Source: Haplomitrium mnioides
Taxonomy: Eukaryota; Marchantiophyta; Haplomitriopsida; Calobryales
Direction: 5' to 3'
DNA: 61,947 bases
Assembly (NCBI GenBank): GCA_049999725.1
Contig: JBNGIS010020109.1
Coordinates: forward strand, 43,580 to 105,526
Part shown: positions 33,315 through 45,300 of the stretch, piece after piece
How positions within the stretch are numbered: the first letter of the stretch is position 1
Layout: every line of letters begins with the position of its first letter
Position numbers and translations under genes: made by a program
Notes under the pieces: generated by a model
Told to the model about the DNA's origin: nothing
Databases searched by the model: none
Seen by the model: the letters and a program-made list of their open reading frames with translations, nothing else

Positions 33315-36300
33315 CTCTCTCAATACTTGTCTTATTTTGTCAATGTATATCCAGATACAAAATGGGTAGAGAGGGACTTCATAAAGTTTGCAATATCAAT
33401 CAAAATTTTGAAAGTCAAAACAAGAACTCACTTTCAACAACTTGTGCCGCATCCGAGTGGGGCTACAATGACCCTTGAAGCAATAGGTGGAATGTTTGCT
33501 TCAAAAAAGAGAGAACAAGTGGAGCCAGTCGAGGCTTCACAAAAGAAAAAGGAAGCTTTACTAGAGAAAAGGCTAGTGCCTCCACCACCTCATGAGGAGG
33601 AGTCGGTACCCTTCCCTTCTCCCGTCAGTTCATCTTCTATCGCCATCTCATCTTCAACTGCAAGCAACTCTGACAAGGAAGAAGAGTCAAAGCCAATGGA
33701 GGCTCCAACGTCTAGAGCAAAAAGTCAATCTCACAAGGGGTTTCAGACATTCTAGGAGCGACAACAAGTGGATCCTCAGACACTATCTGAAGAAGACAAA
33801 TAAAATTTGAGAGTTTGCAATCCATCGGTGTAGAGTTCAAAAGGAAACTATTACAATTTGGTTGGAGATATTAAACCTTCCAAAACCTAGAATAGACAAT
33901 TGGCAGACATTCCAAATTAGGAGATTGAATGAAGACATTGTAGAGCTTCTGACGCAGACAATGCTCACTAATAAATATGCGGACAGTTTTTTTTATTGTT
34001 GTGGTGGATACAAAGTGTAGGTTGAAAGATAAGTCAGAGTTTGATTTGAAGAACCTTGACAAGTATAGGTACAAGATTGCAAGAGGCAATCACAGAGCTG
34101 CTACAAGGCAACTTTTAAGAAAAAAAATGAAGCGAAGAATCCAATGATGTTGCTCTACAACTTTTATGTCTACATGGGCTTGACACTAATAGAAGCTTGT
34201 ATTTTTGCAACAGATGATAATTATGACCAACAATACATGTTGGAAATGACATCAATTCAGAAGGTTGAATATTGGCATCAAAGATACATTGAAAGTGGGA
34301 TGGTGTCATCTTAAAACTAAAAAGAGAGTTAGTGCTTGAGACTTTGGAGATAAAGCCAAAGTCTACTCTTAAAAAGACCGTCACTTCTCAAGTCAATTGG
34401 TTCCAACTTGCTTTTAGAAGTGGAGAGCTCTAGAAGTTGCAATAGGGCATTTTTTTAATATGGGAGAAGAATACTGTTAAGGCAAGAAGCAAAAGGCCAA
34501 AGGTTCCTTAAGAATGAAGGACAAAGTGGACACCGTGGAGGTCCCTTCAAGGTCTTCCAGATGAAATAAAAATCTTGGTTTTGAAACGTGTTGAAGTTGG
34601 AGAGCTTTCGATCGAAAAGATGTCTCGTGAATTGGAGAGACACAAGGTTTTGGCGGTGATGGTGAAGTCTTTTTGCTCAAAGGTGTACTACAAAACATAA
34701 GAAAAGGCAAGGATGGAGTATCCCATCCACACCAAAGAGTCAAAGATGTCATCGTTTTATTCAAGTTTTGAGAAATTATTGGTAAGTGTTTTTTCTTTTT
34801 TCAATTCTTATTCTAAATTTGTTTTCAGTTTGGTTCAAAAGGTTTGAGAGTCCAAGCACATATGGACTCTTGAGTCTAAGCTTGCATCTACTCGAGAGTC
34901 TTTGCGTGCAAGGACTCTCGAGAGTCTATACGCGCATGGACTCTTGAGTCCAATCACCCAATGACTCTCGAGTCCAATCATGCAAGGACTCTCGAGTCTA
35001 TGTGTGCATGGACTCAAGAGCCCATGTGCGAAAGGCAACTTAGTCTCCCCTTGCCAATTACTAAAAGCTTTTGTTTTTTGTTTTAGTCTTACTTGTTTCT
35101 CTATGCTCTTCACAGGGCCACAAAACATTCAAACGACAAGTGGCCAAAAGATTGACGGCCGTTGCTACAAGGCAAAAGAAATTGGAGGTCGAAGAAGCTT
35201 TTGGTGATGAAGATCAAGCTCTGACTCTTGTCTCCTACCCCCTACTTTTCTTCTCCACTACTAGAAAACAAGAGAACACAAGGTAAGATAGTTAAATGAA
35301 GTTGTTGTCATTCCAACTAAAGGAGGGCCTAAAGAGCAAGACGAGAACTTAATGTCATATGTCGATGGACTCAACAAGGCATTTTATAAAGTCTAATGTT
35401 TGACAGTTGAAAGGTTTAATGAAACCACGATATTTCACTTTAGCCATTGCTGATATTCCTTACGATTATAATCTTAAAGAATGTAAGCATGATGATTCGG
35501 AACCCTTTACAAGGATGATATTCTTGATATAGTTTTTTTTGCAACTATTGCAACTTCTAAGTTTTGGTCTTTTGTTATTATCCACTATTCGCATCAATTT
35601 GACATTGTTGAGGTTGCTTTACTTGAGGTTTGCTGTGCCATCGACCATGACATCTCGTAAGTTGTATTTTGATTTTTTATCTAATAGTTTATCCATTTTA
35701 TTTTTCCTTTACCATTTTTCCTTTGTCTCATGTGTTTGTTTTGTTACTACATGGACAAAAGTAATATTCATCATTCGGGTGGTTCTAGAATAGGTCACAC
35801 CCACAAGTACTAGGCTGTTGGCTACTCGAAAAAAAGGAGGGAAAGCAAAGCATGAAGCTCTTCAACTTGCAAGCTGATGATGCCACTGGTAGTCCTTGCC
35901 CAATTGTAATCGCGAAGCTTAAACATCAAGGAGATGATGCTTTTGTGAATGTTTAGCAAAAGCCTTAGGCTTTGTACAATTTTTTCATTGACTATTTATC
36001 AACATAACAAGATTGGATCTTAGATCTTTGCTTTGGGTCTAGCATAGACCTTGTCTATGCTTTAAAACTAATGAAAATTTGCATCACCATGGAACATGAT
36101 GTAGGTCAATCTATCTATATTCGTCAAAAAGTTTTGATAATGGCTTCTTTGCCATCCAATGTGACCAAATCATATATAGTATATGCGTACCACAAGGAGC
36201 ATATTCCTCTTGGTATTGCACGTGCATCTGGTGATTTTGTTCAATTTTTTAGGCTGGAAAGTCTCAACAATACTCTCTAGTGGCTGTAGATGCTAATGGT

Positions 36301-36360
36301 TCTCAAGTAGTTGATTTAGATGAGACCATTCCTCCTGAAGAGGATAGGGCTGCAACATGA
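33315..36360 (+). pseudogene. Family E gene B: ParB-like domain plus class-beta amino-methyltransferase (copy E2, exon 1 missing)
   Basis: Deduced exons are 33315-34781, 35116-35656 and 35762-36360. Donors are GTAAGT at 34782 and GTAAG at 35657; acceptors are CTCTTCACAG at 35115 and ACAAAAG at 35761. Exon 2 holds YLSYFVNVYPDTKWVERDFI, a charged Ser-rich linker (33470-33760), and a ParB-like segment at about 34030-34290 (IARGNH...; GLTLIEA frame-broken). Exon 3 holds the catalytic motif IV as ADIPYD near 35450. Exon 4 holds the SAM-binding motif QDWILDLCFGSSIDLVYALK at 36012-36071, then EHDVGQSIYIRQKVL. Motif order IV before I is class beta, as in many bacterial and phage N6-adenine/N4-cytosine DNA methyltransferases. 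Frameshifts make this copy inactive. Target base and specificity are unknown. Confidence 0.7.
34848..35040. repeat. 24-bp tandem array (E2, gene B intron 2)
   Basis: About eight units, e.g. GAGTCTATACGCGCATGGACTC and GAGTCTATGTGTGCATGGAC, all within the intron 34782-35115. E3 keeps one core here (ATCCATGTGCGCATGGACTT near 43752-43775). Confidence 0.9.
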
Positions 36361-36529
36361 GACTGATGTAATTTGTTTACATAATAAATTATTTTCTTCA
36401 CAAAACATTATTTGATTCGTCTTTTTTCTTGTTGCATTCCAAATCCAATTTAAGTATTTTCTTCACGATTCAATTTCTTTTGCAAAATTATTTTTGAACA
36501 AAATACATTGGTTTTCATTAAAATCAGCA

Positions 36530-36935
36530 ACAAAGAGTATGCTTGCATGGAAGGTCTCTGAGTTCAATTACTCAACAGTACGTGCTCGCCTAAGCTTCAG
36601 TTGTCCATGCGCACATGGGCTTTAGTTGTTCAAGTTTGTGTGGGCTTTAGTTTTCCATACGCAGATGAATCTTATCAAACAAAGCATGCTTAGGCTTTAA
36701 AATGCCCCTATACACGTGCTTCAATTGTCCATATGCTTAAGCTTCATCAGTGTTTTTACAATTTTGCTTCAACAATCCTCTTGTGCCTACACTTTAGGGT
36801 TCTAGTTCAAAGTTTCTACACATAAGAGCTTAAACATTCCACGCGTGTGTGAGCTTTAGCATTCCAAGTGCAAAGAAGGTTCAACAGCCTCTACGTATAT
36901 AAGCTTTAAGACTACAAATCAAAGTTCTTGCGTAC
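36530..36935. repeat. Gene B 3'-flank palindrome repeats (E2, subterminal)
   Basis: Units such as AGTTGTCCATGCGCACATGG followed by GCTTTAG, spaced irregularly between the gene B stop (36360) and the TIR at 37308. They match 41695-42110 in E3, also subterminal. Confidence 0.75.
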
Positions 36936-37307
36936 CTAAGCATATTTTTTGATTGAATATGTTTCTGATAAAATTTGAATGTTTTTTTTATCAATTTTTA
37001 AAATTAATGATATCATTGTTAGATTTGAAAATATTTAACAAAAAATGTAGTATACATTTTGTATGTATTCTATTCAGTGATGCTCATTCTTTTTAAAGAA
37101 AAAAATAATGAAAGCAATTTTGATAAATTTCTCATAATAAGATTTTTTTTGAATATATTGTACACTTGAAATAAGCAATTTTGATATATTAAATTACATT
37201 TGTTTTGCAAACAAATATTGCTAGCGTCAAATTCATGATTTTGGATGCTAAAATTTCTAATTTGGTTTTTGCGAACAAAAAAATGAAACATAAACCCATT
37301 AGCGGTT

Positions 37308-37322
37308 CTTGGTTCAAAGTAG
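37308..37322. repeat. Terminal inverted repeat of E2
   Basis: CTTGGTTCAAAGTAG, preceded by AGCGGTT, equals the inverse of the E3 left end (GCTACTTTGAACTAGGAACCGCT region) with one or two changes. E4 begins immediately after it. Confidence 0.7.
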
Positions 37323-37679
37323 TAGTTGTTGTTGTTTCTTTTGATCCTATGCGTGTATAGGTTTTGTTGTTGTTTCTTTCAATTATGTGCACGTCGTATA
37401 GGATTGTGTAGGAATTTTAGTTCTAGTTTGTGATCCTACGAGTGCAAATGTTTTGTTTTTCTCTTGTTGAATCTCTTGCGTAAGTTGAGTCAAAGATATG
37501 TAAGTGGTTTTTGTTGCTTTAAAGTCATCTAGTTGTTATTATGGTTATTTTTATTCTGAATCTCTTACTTTTAAAGAGTAAAAACTAGACTTAGAATCAT
37601 TGCTTTTAGTTTTGACCCTTTGCGCTCGAAACATTTGTTCCTGTTGTTTTGAATATTCTTTGCTCTTAAAGTTATCTTT

Positions 37680-38505
37680 TAAAATTTACAAGATCAAGAC
37701 ATGTTTCACAAAATTATTTATATCTTTTTGATGCTTTTGGATGATGTAGTCAAATATATTAACCAATTGTTTCTTCATCGTGACCAACAAATGAAAGAAA
37801 GAACAAAACCTACAAGTCATCGGAGAAAATGTTATGTCAACGTTCAAAAGTACTTGGGCATTGTGATCAATGGAATGGATCAAAAGAAAACAATGATTCC
37901 ACACTGGCTTTCACCACCAAAAAACATCGATAAAGATTGTTTAGTAAGTGTGTATGTTGTTGGTGCATTAACATTCAATCATGCTCTTTCTTCGAGAGTC
38001 TTGTCAACCTAAACAAACTTAAAAAGCAACTCTAATTTGACAATTACAGTACTCAATAGAATACAATGTGACTTTAAAGAGTTGTTACCTCTCACCTTGT
38101 ATCTTCAAATGGACAATATGACATAAGAGAACAATGCACCAATTCTATCTTATTTGGATATCTTAGTCTCCTCATTGTCAATATTGTTTTCTAAAAAATC
38201 AAGGTGGGATTACTCATGGTCAACCTTACTCACGATCAAAATTGATCAAATATTCAGTAGATTCTTGAAACGTTTGAAACATGTCAAGGCTTTTACGATA
38301 ACGAGTCTTAGCAAGGTGCTACAATTGTTTTATAATATTAAACGATAAGTAACTCTTTTGATAGAGACTTGGGCTTTCAAATTTTCCAATCAATTCTAAA
38401 GTGTTTGAAAGAGATTCAATCAATGTTATCAACATTGAAGTAGACCGTGAGAATCTTAATGAATCTTCTGAAGTTGAATATGAAGAAGTTGATACAAGTG
38501 GCTAA
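37680..38505 (+). pseudogene. Family E gene A, DUF7869-like exon (copy E4)
   Basis: Long clean frame at 37701-38012: VKYINQLFLHRDQQMKERTK..., then VINGMDQKKTMIPHW and CLVSVYVVGALTFNHALSSR. GMDQ.KT...PHW followed later by QLDN...ENK is the signature order of DUF7869 proteins. The downstream LDN and HDQ parts are frame-broken (about 38100-38330). The C-terminal tail is largely deleted; the final codons ...EYEEVDTSG end at TAA 38503-38505. This is the best-preserved copy of the first conserved block. Confidence 0.7.
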
Positions 38506-39776
38506 AGTTAGCTAGAAGCCCCATGTTTTTTTATAGTGTACTTTCAACTTATGTTGTAGTTTAAGTTTATATATTTTATAAAGTACTTGATAATTTAACT
38601 CAAAAAATTTCTTGAATTTTTATACCAACTTGAACTTCTTAACATAAATCATTCCTAGTTTGTTCTTATCATCTACGAATGAAATTTAAACATTCAATCA
38701 TAATCTTCATTTGGTTTATCAAATGTTTCGTGATAAAAAATAGCACCATATTATTCTCCTATGTTTTTTGCTAGAAGAATTTAAATGTTTTGGCTATTGA
38801 ATCTTGGTGTAGATATTTTGGATTGCTAAAGCATTTGCCCAATTTGACTACGTAATCCTTTGCTAGCATTGACTTTGATGTAAAACTTGAAACCTCTTGC
38901 GGAATTCGGAGCCTTCTACATGCACAAACTCTAATACAAAACCTTGAACCTTGTACATTAAAAGACTATTGTATAGAACTTAGAATGTAAACCACACAAA
39001 GACTAAAATGTGGAACTTGAAACCCTTTGTTTGCAAGGACTTTGGTCTGGAACTTGGAGCTCTCTACATGTCTAGACTTTGAAGCAAATTTCTAAACCTA
39101 CGAGATTTTTTTTTTATTTTGAAGCATGACTCCTTTGTGTATATGAATCTTTGATTTTTGAAAGATTTTGAATTGTTAAGCCCTTGTAAAACATCACTAC
39201 TTTACTCTTTGCGTGCATGGATTTTGAACTAGAATGAAAAGCCTTTTTCTTCTTGAACTTTGAAATAGAGCTTTGAAATCCATGCAAGGTTTGGTTTTTG
39301 TAGTTTTGAGCCTTGGGATTCCAAATCGGCTCCTTTGACTTTTGGTTCGCTTGGATTTTTCCGCAAGTTTTCTATTTATTTTAAAAAAAACAAGTTTTTA
39401 GTGGCATCATGTCTATACACGAATGAAGTTTATACAACCAAATTTATTTCAAAATCGCTTCATTCTGACATTTTTTTAATTTTTTGGCCTTTTAAATGTA
39501 TTCAATCCAAAATACAAGTGTGAAAACAAACTACAATTTTATACTTTTTATTAGTTTTTAGATTTCCAATATTTTCACAAAACTAAGAATATCATTCTAT
39601 TTTGCATAACAAAATTGCTTCTAGATCTATCAAGCTTGTTAAGACCACATAAAATAAATCAAAAGAACTCACGTAGTTTTTGTTCTTTGAAAATAAACCT
39701 CGTTTTCCATGTTTCTTGAGCTTGAAGACGTTTTTTTTTTTTTTGCAAAAAAGTTCATGTTTTGAGTTGCCTAATC
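38506..39776 (+). other. Gene A 3' flank of E4
   Basis: AT-rich sequence matching the region downstream of gene A in E3 (50227-51819) and E0. There is no gene. Core palindromes are mostly decayed here. Confidence 0.55.
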
Positions 39777-39791
39777 CTGGTTCAAAGAAGC

Positions 39792-41317
39792 AATTTTTTC
39801 AATGTCTTGTACACTCCCTCTTGTCATAATGAAATCATCTATATATATAAGTATGAGCATGATACCTTTCTTTGTCTTCTTGATATAGAGAGAGTAATCT
39901 TCATCCGACACTTTGAATCCCACTGAAACAAGATGTTTGACTATCTTATTAGACCATGCCAAGGTGGTTACTTAAACCCATGTAGGGCTTCTTTTAGATT
40001 ACAAACCTGATCTCATGGATCCAAGTCAACGAACCCAGATGGCTGCACCATATACACCTCTTCTTCTACTTCCCTATGTAACAATGCATTCTTCACATCC
40101 CCTTGCTGTAAGGTCCACTATTTTGCTGCAACCAATGCAATGACTAGCTAAACAGTTTTCATTCTTGCCGTAGGGCTGAATGTCCCCTCATAGTCTATCC
40201 CATGGGTTTGAGCATACTCTTTGGGCACAAACCTCACTTTGAATTTGCTTATGTTGCTATCTTCAGTCCTCTTCAGCTTGTAGGCCCACTTACATCCAAT
40301 GGCTTTCTTTCCTTTAGGTATAAAAAACCCAGCTCCCAAGTCTGGTTTTTATGAAGAGCATCCATCTCTCTTATCAATGCAGATTCCCATCTCTTATCAC
40401 CTATATCATCATCAAATAGGATAGGTTCTTTCTTTGTGATAATCTGCACCATGTATGCATGATGGAATGCAAAGACTCCCTTGTGCATCAATCTATTAAA
40501 AGGATGTTTCACCATGTTACTTCTGCGCATAGGTATACTTTGCACATGTTGCTCCAATTGCTCTTGACCTGATATTGTAGCTGAGAGTAATCTCAACTTT
40601 TCATCCACACTCTTAGATTCAGTGCCACCTTGTTTGCCTAAAGACATTGTAGCTGTTAGCTCTGCAATACTTCCACGTTGCAAACTAATTGGAGTATTCT
40701 ACTCCAAATTCTTGCATAGCCTTCCTTGCCATGTACTATTGTTGTTGTTGCTGCTTGCACCTTGTGGACCCCTCAAATCCTGAATTTCCTGACTATGTTC
40801 TAGCTCAACTTGTTTTTCTTTTGTATCAACTCTGTCATCAACAATTTTTTGACCATACTAGGTGTTTAATTCATCCAAAACAACATCTCTACTCACCTTC
40901 AACATGCTTGTAGTAGGACAAAAACACACATAGCCTTTCTACTTATTTGAGCATCCAATAAATACACATTTCTCCACTTTTGAATCCGATTTGTTGCGTG
41001 TCTCTATTGAAACATGTACATATACAATACAACCAAACACTTTCACATATGAGATGTCTAGATTCCTTCACATGCAGGTGTCTTCTAGCATCATTCTTTG
41101 ATCTGATGCTATAGGAGTGCGGTTCATAATATAAACTACAATTGATATTGCCTTTGCCCAATAATGATGAGGCAAACTCTTCTCATTCATTAAGGCACAT
41201 GCTACTTTTGCTATATGTGAGTTTTTTCCTTTAGCTATCACATTATGGTGGGATGTATATTTGGAGGTCTGTTGCCTTCTAGTTCTCTTTCTCTGCACAT
41301 AAGTACAAAAAATAACC
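39792..41317 (-). mobile_element. Ty1/copia element, 3' part (integrase end and reverse transcriptase)
   Basis: The minus-strand fragments, in order, are the integrase core end (41298-41068, ALMNEKSLPHHYWAKAISIV), the linker and start of RT (40683-40273, WESALIREMDALHKNQTWEL), RT (40339-40148, KAIGCKWAYKLKRTEDSNIS; GIDYEGTFSPTARMKTV) and the active-site box YIDDFIMTRGS (39962-39771). RNase H and the 3' LTR are cut off by E4 at 39792. The 5' part resumes at 51835 beyond E3. Stops and frameshifts occur throughout. Confidence 0.85.
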
Positions 41318-41332
41318 GCTACTTTGAACTAG
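41318..41332. repeat. Left terminal inverted repeat of E3
   Basis: GCTACTTTGAACTAG followed by GAACCGCTACTAGG. It is the inverse complement of 51820-51834 with one mismatch. Confidence 0.75.
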
Positions 41333-41694
41333 GAACCGCTACTAGGTTTTTGTTTCATTTGGCGCTCACAAAAACCAAATTTGAAATTTTAGCATAAAAA
41401 ATCATGAATTTGACGCTAGTAATATTTCTTTGCAAAAAAAATGTAATTTTATACATCAAAATTTCTTATTTCAAGTACACAATGTATTGAAAAAACCTTC
41501 TTATGAGAATTGTATCAAAATTGCTTTCATAATTTCTTCTTTAAAAAGTATGAGCATCACCAAACATAATACATACTAAACATACAAGAAATTTTTTGTT
41601 GAATATTTTCAAAACTAGTAATGATGTCATTAATTTCCAAAATTGATAAAAAAATTAAAGTTTTATCATAAATATATTCAATCAAAAAAGATGC

Positions 41695-42115
41695 TTAGAC
41701 GCACAACAACTTTGAACCGCACTCTTAAGGCTTATGCACATAGGGGCTAATAAAGCTCCTTTGAATTTAGAATATTGAACCTCATGCACATGTGGAATGT
41801 TGAAGCTCTCATGAGTAGGAACTTTGAGCTAGAACCCTTAAGTGTAGACGCAAGAAGATTGTTGAAGCGAAAGTGTGAAAATACTACTAAAGCCAATGCA
41901 TGCATGGACTACTAAAGCTTGTATGTGTAGGGACAGCTAAAGTTCATGCAGGCTTGGTTTGGTGAGTCCCATATGCGTATGGACAACTAAAGCCCACACG
42001 CGCTTGGACACCTAAAGCCCATGGGCCATGGAAAACTAAAACTTAGGCGAGCATAGGTTGATGAGTACTTGGACACAGGGACTGCCAAAGACCTTCTAGG
42101 TAGGGACTGCAGAAA
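41695..42115. repeat. Gene B 3'-flank palindrome repeats (E3, subterminal)
   Basis: Units such as CCAATGCATGCATGGACTAC, CCCATATGCGTATGGACAAC and CCCACACGCGCTTGGACACC, separated by CTAAAG motifs. They lie between the left TIR and the gene B stop, mirroring E2. Confidence 0.75.
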
Positions 42116-42350
42116 CTCATGAAGAAAACTTGAACAAAAATCAAAATAAAAAGAAAAGAATTTTCTTTACCAGTATAGACTTTGTTGCTAATTTTTACGA
42201 GAACTAGTACGTTTTTTTCAAGAATAATTTTGCAAAAGAAATTGAATCATGAAGAAAATACTTCATAAATTGGATTTGGAATGGAACAAGAATGAAGACC
42301 AATCCAATAATATTTTGTGAAGAAATACTTTGTTATTTACAAAAAATACA

Positions 42351-45300
42351 TTAGTATGATGTTTCGGCTTCAGCTCTATCCTCTTTACGAGAAATTGTTT
42401 CATCTAAATCAATTGGAAGTGAAGCTTTGGCATCTGCAGCCGTTAGAGAGTCATGCCAAGACTTTCTAGTCCTAAAAATTGCAACAGAATCACCAAAAGC
42501 ATTAGCAGTACCAAGAGCAACAAGCTCTTTGTAGTATGGATGTACAATATGTGATTCCATCACATTAGATGGCAAAGAAGCCATTGTCAAAACTCTCTAG
42601 GGAATATAGATAGACTAATATCTATCATATTCAATAGTCATGCTCTTTCATGTCAACTTCAAAGCACATACAAGGCCTTTGCCAGATCCAGGGCAAAGAT
42701 CTAAGATCCAATCTTGCTCTATTGACAAATGGTCAAGAAAAAGATATATAAAGTCATAGGCTTTGATGGACATTCATAGAAGCATCATTTCTTGGATGTT
42801 TGAGCTTTTCCAAAACAGTTGAGCAGTTGAAAACACTCTACATAATTTGTCGAGGATACCCGCTTGCATCATCAGATTGCAATTTGAAGAGCTTGATGCT
42901 ACGCTTGCCCTCCTTGGTCTAGCAGCCCACAATCCAGTACTTGTGGGTATAAGCAATTTTGGGACCACCCAAATGATGAATATTACCTTTGTCCAAGTAG
43001 TAGTAAAAACAAACAGATGAGCCAAGGCATGAAAGTAAAGGAAAAAATAAAACAAATAAACTAATAGATGACAAAACCAAAATACAACTTATGAGATGCC
43101 ATGGCCAATGGCACAGAAAACCTCGAGAAGAGCATTCTTTACAATGCCAAATTGTTGGAAAGAATGGATAATAATAAAAGACCAAAAGTCGAAAGTTGTA
43201 ATTGCCACAAAAGAAGAAACCATGTCAAAAATATCATCCTTGGTAAAGGGTTCCGATTCATCATCCTTGCATTCCTTAAGGCTCTTACCATAAGGAATAT
43301 CAACGATAACTAAAGTGAGACATCTTGGTTTCACAAACCCCTTCAATTGCCAAGCATTAGCCTCCTTGTAAACTTGATAAAATGCCACATTAAGTCCATC
43401 AACATAGGAGATTAAGTCCTTGTCTTGCTCTTTGAACCCTCTTTCAGTTAGAGGGGCAACAACTTCATGTTGTTGTCCTGCCTTCCACTCTCTTGCTTTC
43501 TGGTAATGGAGCAAAAAAGTTGAGGGGGGTAGGAGGTAAGGGTCGGGACATGGTCTTCATTAGTAGGGGCTACTTCGACCCCCAACTTCTTTCACCTTTT
43601 AGCAGCAGCTGTCAATGTTTTGGCCACCTACTGTTTGAATGTTTTGTTGTTCTATACAGAGCATAGAGAAACAAGTTAGACGAGAACAACAAACAAAAAC
43701 TTTGAGTCAAATGCAAGGAGGAACTCAGTTGTTAAGTAAGCTTGGACTTGAAAATCCATGTGCGCATGGACTTTTGAACCTTTCAAAACAAATTTATAAA
43801 CAAAATTGAAAAATAGAGAAAATACTTACCAATAATTTCTCAAAACTTGAATAAAAGGATGACATCTTCGACTTTTTGGTTTGGATGGGATACTCCATCT
43901 TGGTTACTTACCATGTTTTGCAATACACCTCAAAACAAAAAGGCTTCACCATCATAGCTAAAACCTTATGTCTCTCCAATTCTTGAGACACTTCTTCAAT
44001 TCAAAGCTCTCCACTTCTAATCGATAGTTGGAACCAATTATCTTGAGAAGTAACGGTCTTCTCAAGAGTGGAATTTGGATTTATCTCCAAAGTCTCAAGC
44101 ACTAACTCTCCTTCAAATTTTTGGGATGACACCATCCCACTATCCATGTATCTTTGATGCCAATACTCGACCTTATTAATTGATGTCATTTCCAACCTAT
44201 ACCATTGGTTGTAATTGTCATCGGCTGCGAATAAGTGGGCTTCTATTGGTGTTAGGCCCATGTAGACAGAAAAATTACAGAGTGACAACATTGGATTTTT
44301 TGCTCTATATTTTGTGATTAAAAGTTGCATTGAGGCAACATTGTGATTGCCTCCTGCAATCTCGTATCTATGCTTGTCAAGGTTCCTCAAGTCAAACTAT
44401 GACTTATCTTTCAACCCACACTTCGGGTTCACCACAACGATAAAAAACTATGAGCATTTTTATTTGTGAGCATTCTCTGTGCCAAAAGATCTACAAAGTC
44501 TTCATTTAACTTCCTAGTCTGGAATGGCCCCGAGTTGTCCATTCTAAGTTTTGGAAGGTTTAAATTCTACAACCAAATTGTTATAGTTTCCTCATGAACT
44601 CTACATCACTGGATGGCAGACTCTCAAATTTTATTCTTGTCTTCTTCAAACACTATCTGAGGATCCACTTGCTCTCATTCCCGGAATGCCCGCAGCCCCT
44701 TTTGAGATTGTCTTTCTGCTCTGGAGGTTGGAGCCTGTACTGGCTCCGGCTCTTCTTCCTCGTCTGAGCTACTAGCAGTTGAAGATGAGGGGATAGCAGA
44801 AGACAAACTGGTGGGAGATAGGAAGGACACTGGCTCCTCCTCAATAGGTGGTGGGGGCACATGCCTTTTCTTTGGTAGTATCTACTTCTTCTTTTTCGGA
44901 GCCTTGATTGGCTCCACCTCTTTTTTTTTTTTTTATTGCAGCAGATGGTCCACTTGTTGCTCTAATAGTCATTGAAGCCGCACTTGGATGTTGCACAAGT
45001 TGTTGGATGTGCACTTTTGTTTTGACTTTCAAAAGTTTGATTGAAATTGCAAACTTTATGAAGTCCCTTTCTACCTGCTTCTCGTTTGGGTAAGCGTTGA
45101 CGAAGTCTGACAAATATTGAGAAAACTAGAGATAAGAAAAAACATCAGTGACGTAACACAAAACATTTCAACAGTTTACTAAGGGACTATGAGCATTCAA
45201 CCTTTGGTCTAAGCAAAAAGTTGCACTATAGCCCATGCTTATAGGGATTAAGAAGTCCATGCGAGCATGGACTTTGTTGTCCAATCGTGTAGGGCAATGA

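Larger units (their letters stand above)
22480..37322 (-). mobile_element. Family E copy E2, most complete gene A plus gene B exons 2-4, one TIR
   Basis: Gene A runs on the minus strand from 33059 to 23217 and is split by the inverted-LTR element 26106-31743. Gene B runs on the plus strand from exon 2 at 33315 to 36360. The gene-B-side terminal inverted repeat is at 37308-37322 (CTTGGTTCAAAGTAG), matching the left end of E3 inverted. The other end is lost at the junction with E1 near 22480. Gene B exon 1 is deleted: the promoter side at about 33110 leads straight into the intron 1 repeats. Confidence 0.7.
37323..39791 (+). mobile_element. Family E copy E4, 3' half of gene A with right TIR
   Basis: Starts inside the gene A intron, with palindrome cores at about 37345-37362 and 37385-37405. 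It continues through the DUF7869-like exon and 3' flank to the TIR CTGGTTCAAAGAAGC at 39777-39791. The sequence beyond it is copia reverse transcriptase. E2 and E4 therefore meet end to middle, by nested insertion or recombination. Confidence 0.65.

Noticed and set aside
34848-35040. Possible CRISPR-like array
   Set aside because: Units are contiguous 24-bp degenerate repeats with no unique spacers, in a plant intron-like setting.
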